NCBI GenBank assembly: GCA_025363815.1
Contig: JANYLB010000060.1
Span: forward strand, 1 to 64,000
Reading direction: 5' to 3'
From: Actinomycetes bacterium
Lineage (GTDB): Bacteria > Actinomycetota > Acidimicrobiia > IMCC26256 > JANYLB01
DNA: 64,000 nucleotides
This document shows positions 63,283-64,000 of this stretch, piece after piece. Made by a program: the position numbers and the translations under genes. Each line of letters begins with the position of its first letter. Position 1 is the first letter of the stretch. The notes under the pieces were generated by a model. The model was not told the DNA's origin, did not search any database, and saw nothing but the letters and a program-made list of their open reading frames with translations.

Positions 63283-63597
63283 TCAGGCTCCCTTGGCGAT
63301 CGCGGTGATCTCGATGGTGGAGTACTTCTGGCGGTGGCCCCACCGCTTGCGCTGGTTCGACTTCGGCTTGTAGGTGAAGCCATCGATCTTGGGTCCGCGC
63401 GCGGCACCGACCACGCGGGCCTTCACCGTGGCGCCGCCGAGCTGGGCGGGCGTAGCCAAGACGGTGTCGCCGTCCACCACCAGGACCGGGGCTAGCTCAA
63501 TCTCGGAATCGGTGTCGACGCCGAGCCGCTCGACGTCGAGCCGTTGGCCTTGCTTGACCTTGTACTGCTTCCCACCGGTGCTGATGACCGCATACAT
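63283..63597 (-). CDS. rplU: 50S ribosomal protein L21
   Basis: 104 residues from ATG 63597 ([20 protein letters not shown]). A TTG three codons earlier is in frame but not needed. The C-terminal part has [20 protein letters not shown] and [17 protein letters not shown], the L21 signature. It is the first gene of the rplU-rpmA pair, with a likely promoter at 63628-63633. Confidence 0.96.
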   Translation of the reverse strand: MYAVISTGGKQYKVKQGQRLDVERLGVDTDSEIELAPVLVVDGDTVLATPAQLGGATVKARVVGAARGPKIDGFTYKPKSNQRKRWGHRQKYSTIEITAIAKGA

Positions 63598-63627
63598 GCG
63601 CGACAAACCTCGCTCGAAGACCTGAGA

Positions 63628-63633
63628 ACTATA
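63628..63633 (-). promoter_or_regulatory. Possible -10 box (TATAGT) for rplU-rpmA
   Basis: TATAGT on the minus strand matches the -10 consensus at five of six positions. It lies 31 bases before the rplU ATG, in the short gap after rng. The -35 region is weak (GAATCG or TGAATC at the right distance). The pair may also be read through from rng. Confidence 0.4.
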
Positions 63634-63638
63634 AGATC

Positions 63639-64000
63639 CTAGCCGAGAAGCGATTCATCGACCATGAAGCCCCGGCCGCGGCACACTTCACACGTCTCCG
63701 AGAACGCCTCGACCAGGCCTTCGGAGATGCGCTTGCGGGTCATCTCGACCAGGCCCAGTTCGGAGATCTCAAAGACCTGGGTCCGAGTCTTGTCTCGGGC
63801 CAGGGCATCCTTGAATCCCCGAAGCACGGCATCTCGGTTCTTCTTGATCTCCATGTCGATGAAGTCGATCACGATGATCCCGCCGATGTCGCGGAGACGG
63901 AGCTGACGGGCGACCTCGTCGGCGGCCTCCAAGTTGTTGTTGAAGACCGTCTCCTCGAGGTTCGACGTCCCTACGTTCTTTCCCGTGTTCACGTCGATCA
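63639..64000 (-). CDS. rng: Ribonuclease E/G family, C-terminal part (cut by window edge)
   Basis: The frame runs off the right edge, so only the last 120 residues or so are visible. IDVNTGKNVGTSNLEETVFN and IGGIIVIDFIDMEIKKNRDA carry the two catalytic Asp of the DNase I-like subdomain, and the zinc-link Cys pair is in CEVCRGRGFM, close to the end. RNase E/G cuts single-stranded RNA in rRNA processing and mRNA decay. It ends 41 bases before the rplU start codon; rng and rplU are neighbours in many actinobacteria. Confidence 0.93.
   Translation of the reverse strand, partial: IDVNTGKNVGTSNLEETVFNNNLEAADEVARQLRLRDIGGIIVIDFIDMEIKKNRDAVLRGFKDALARDKTRTQVFEISELGLVEMTRKRISEGLVEAFSETCEVCRGRGFMVDESLLG

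Overview
The window looks like chromosomal DNA from a high-GC actinobacterium, possibly a deep-branching lineage such as Acidimicrobiia; the class is an inference. The signs are a BldD orthologue, a SigK/RskA-type ECF sigma and anti-sigma pair, HrcA with a CIRCE operator, a caa3-type cytochrome oxidase with actinobacterial-style subunit IV, LeuRS with KMGKS in place of KMSKS, many GTG and TTG starts, and many 4-base stop/start overlaps. I see no intact transposon, prophage, CRISPR array or rRNA operon. Most genes are on the minus strand.

Layout. 1-1.9 kb: the tail of a gene cut by the window edge, tRNA-Met, tRNA-Asn, and a duplicated, decayed VOC-family gene with a partial tRNA-Asn copy around a small secreted protein. 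1.9-12.6 kb: housekeeping genes (rpoD, dnaG, dgt, ppdK, a J-like/RDD membrane protein, glyQS, recO). 12.7-23.3 kb: an envelope glycan island, with a secreted metallophosphoesterase facing a five-gene operon (23216 down to 15292) in which every junction is a 4-base overlap. 23.3-30.8 kb: a small DUF6197-like gene, uppS, two cupredoxins and ctaG, ctaF, ctaE, ctaD, ctaC. 31-40 kb: era, corC-like, ybeY, phoH, bldD, rsmE, dnaJ, hrcA, hemW. 39.7-49 kb: an ECF sigma/anti-sigma pair, an acyl-CoA dehydrogenase, lepA, rpsT, holA, folP, comEC, comEA. 49-58 kb: leuS, tRNA-Ala, an orphan HisH/HisF-like pair, rsfS, an LCP-like protein, nadD, a GNAT enzyme and a MoxR/VWA pair. 59-64 kb: proA, a gene-free 300-base stretch rich in hairpins, proB, obgE, rpmA, rplU and the end of rng.

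The least conventional part is the five-gene operon. Its first protein joins a polyprenyl-phosphate-sugar synthase-like GT2 domain to an HPr-kinase-like P-loop domain. The second joins a GtrA flippase domain to a GT39-like GT-C transferase. The last three are exported proteins, each with an N-terminal signal and a C-terminal membrane anchor: a phosphoesterase-family protein missing expected metal ligands, a protein of unknown family, and a GH99-like glycosidase that keeps its Glu pair. Together they suggest a unit that makes, flips, transfers and then trims a sugar on the outer face of the membrane.

Other points of interest are a HisF-like protein with Gln at position 130 where the catalytic Asp belongs, twin cupredoxins with the same Cys-His-Met loop inside the oxidase operon, a BldD with the c-di-GMP-binding residues, and the structured proB-proA spacer.
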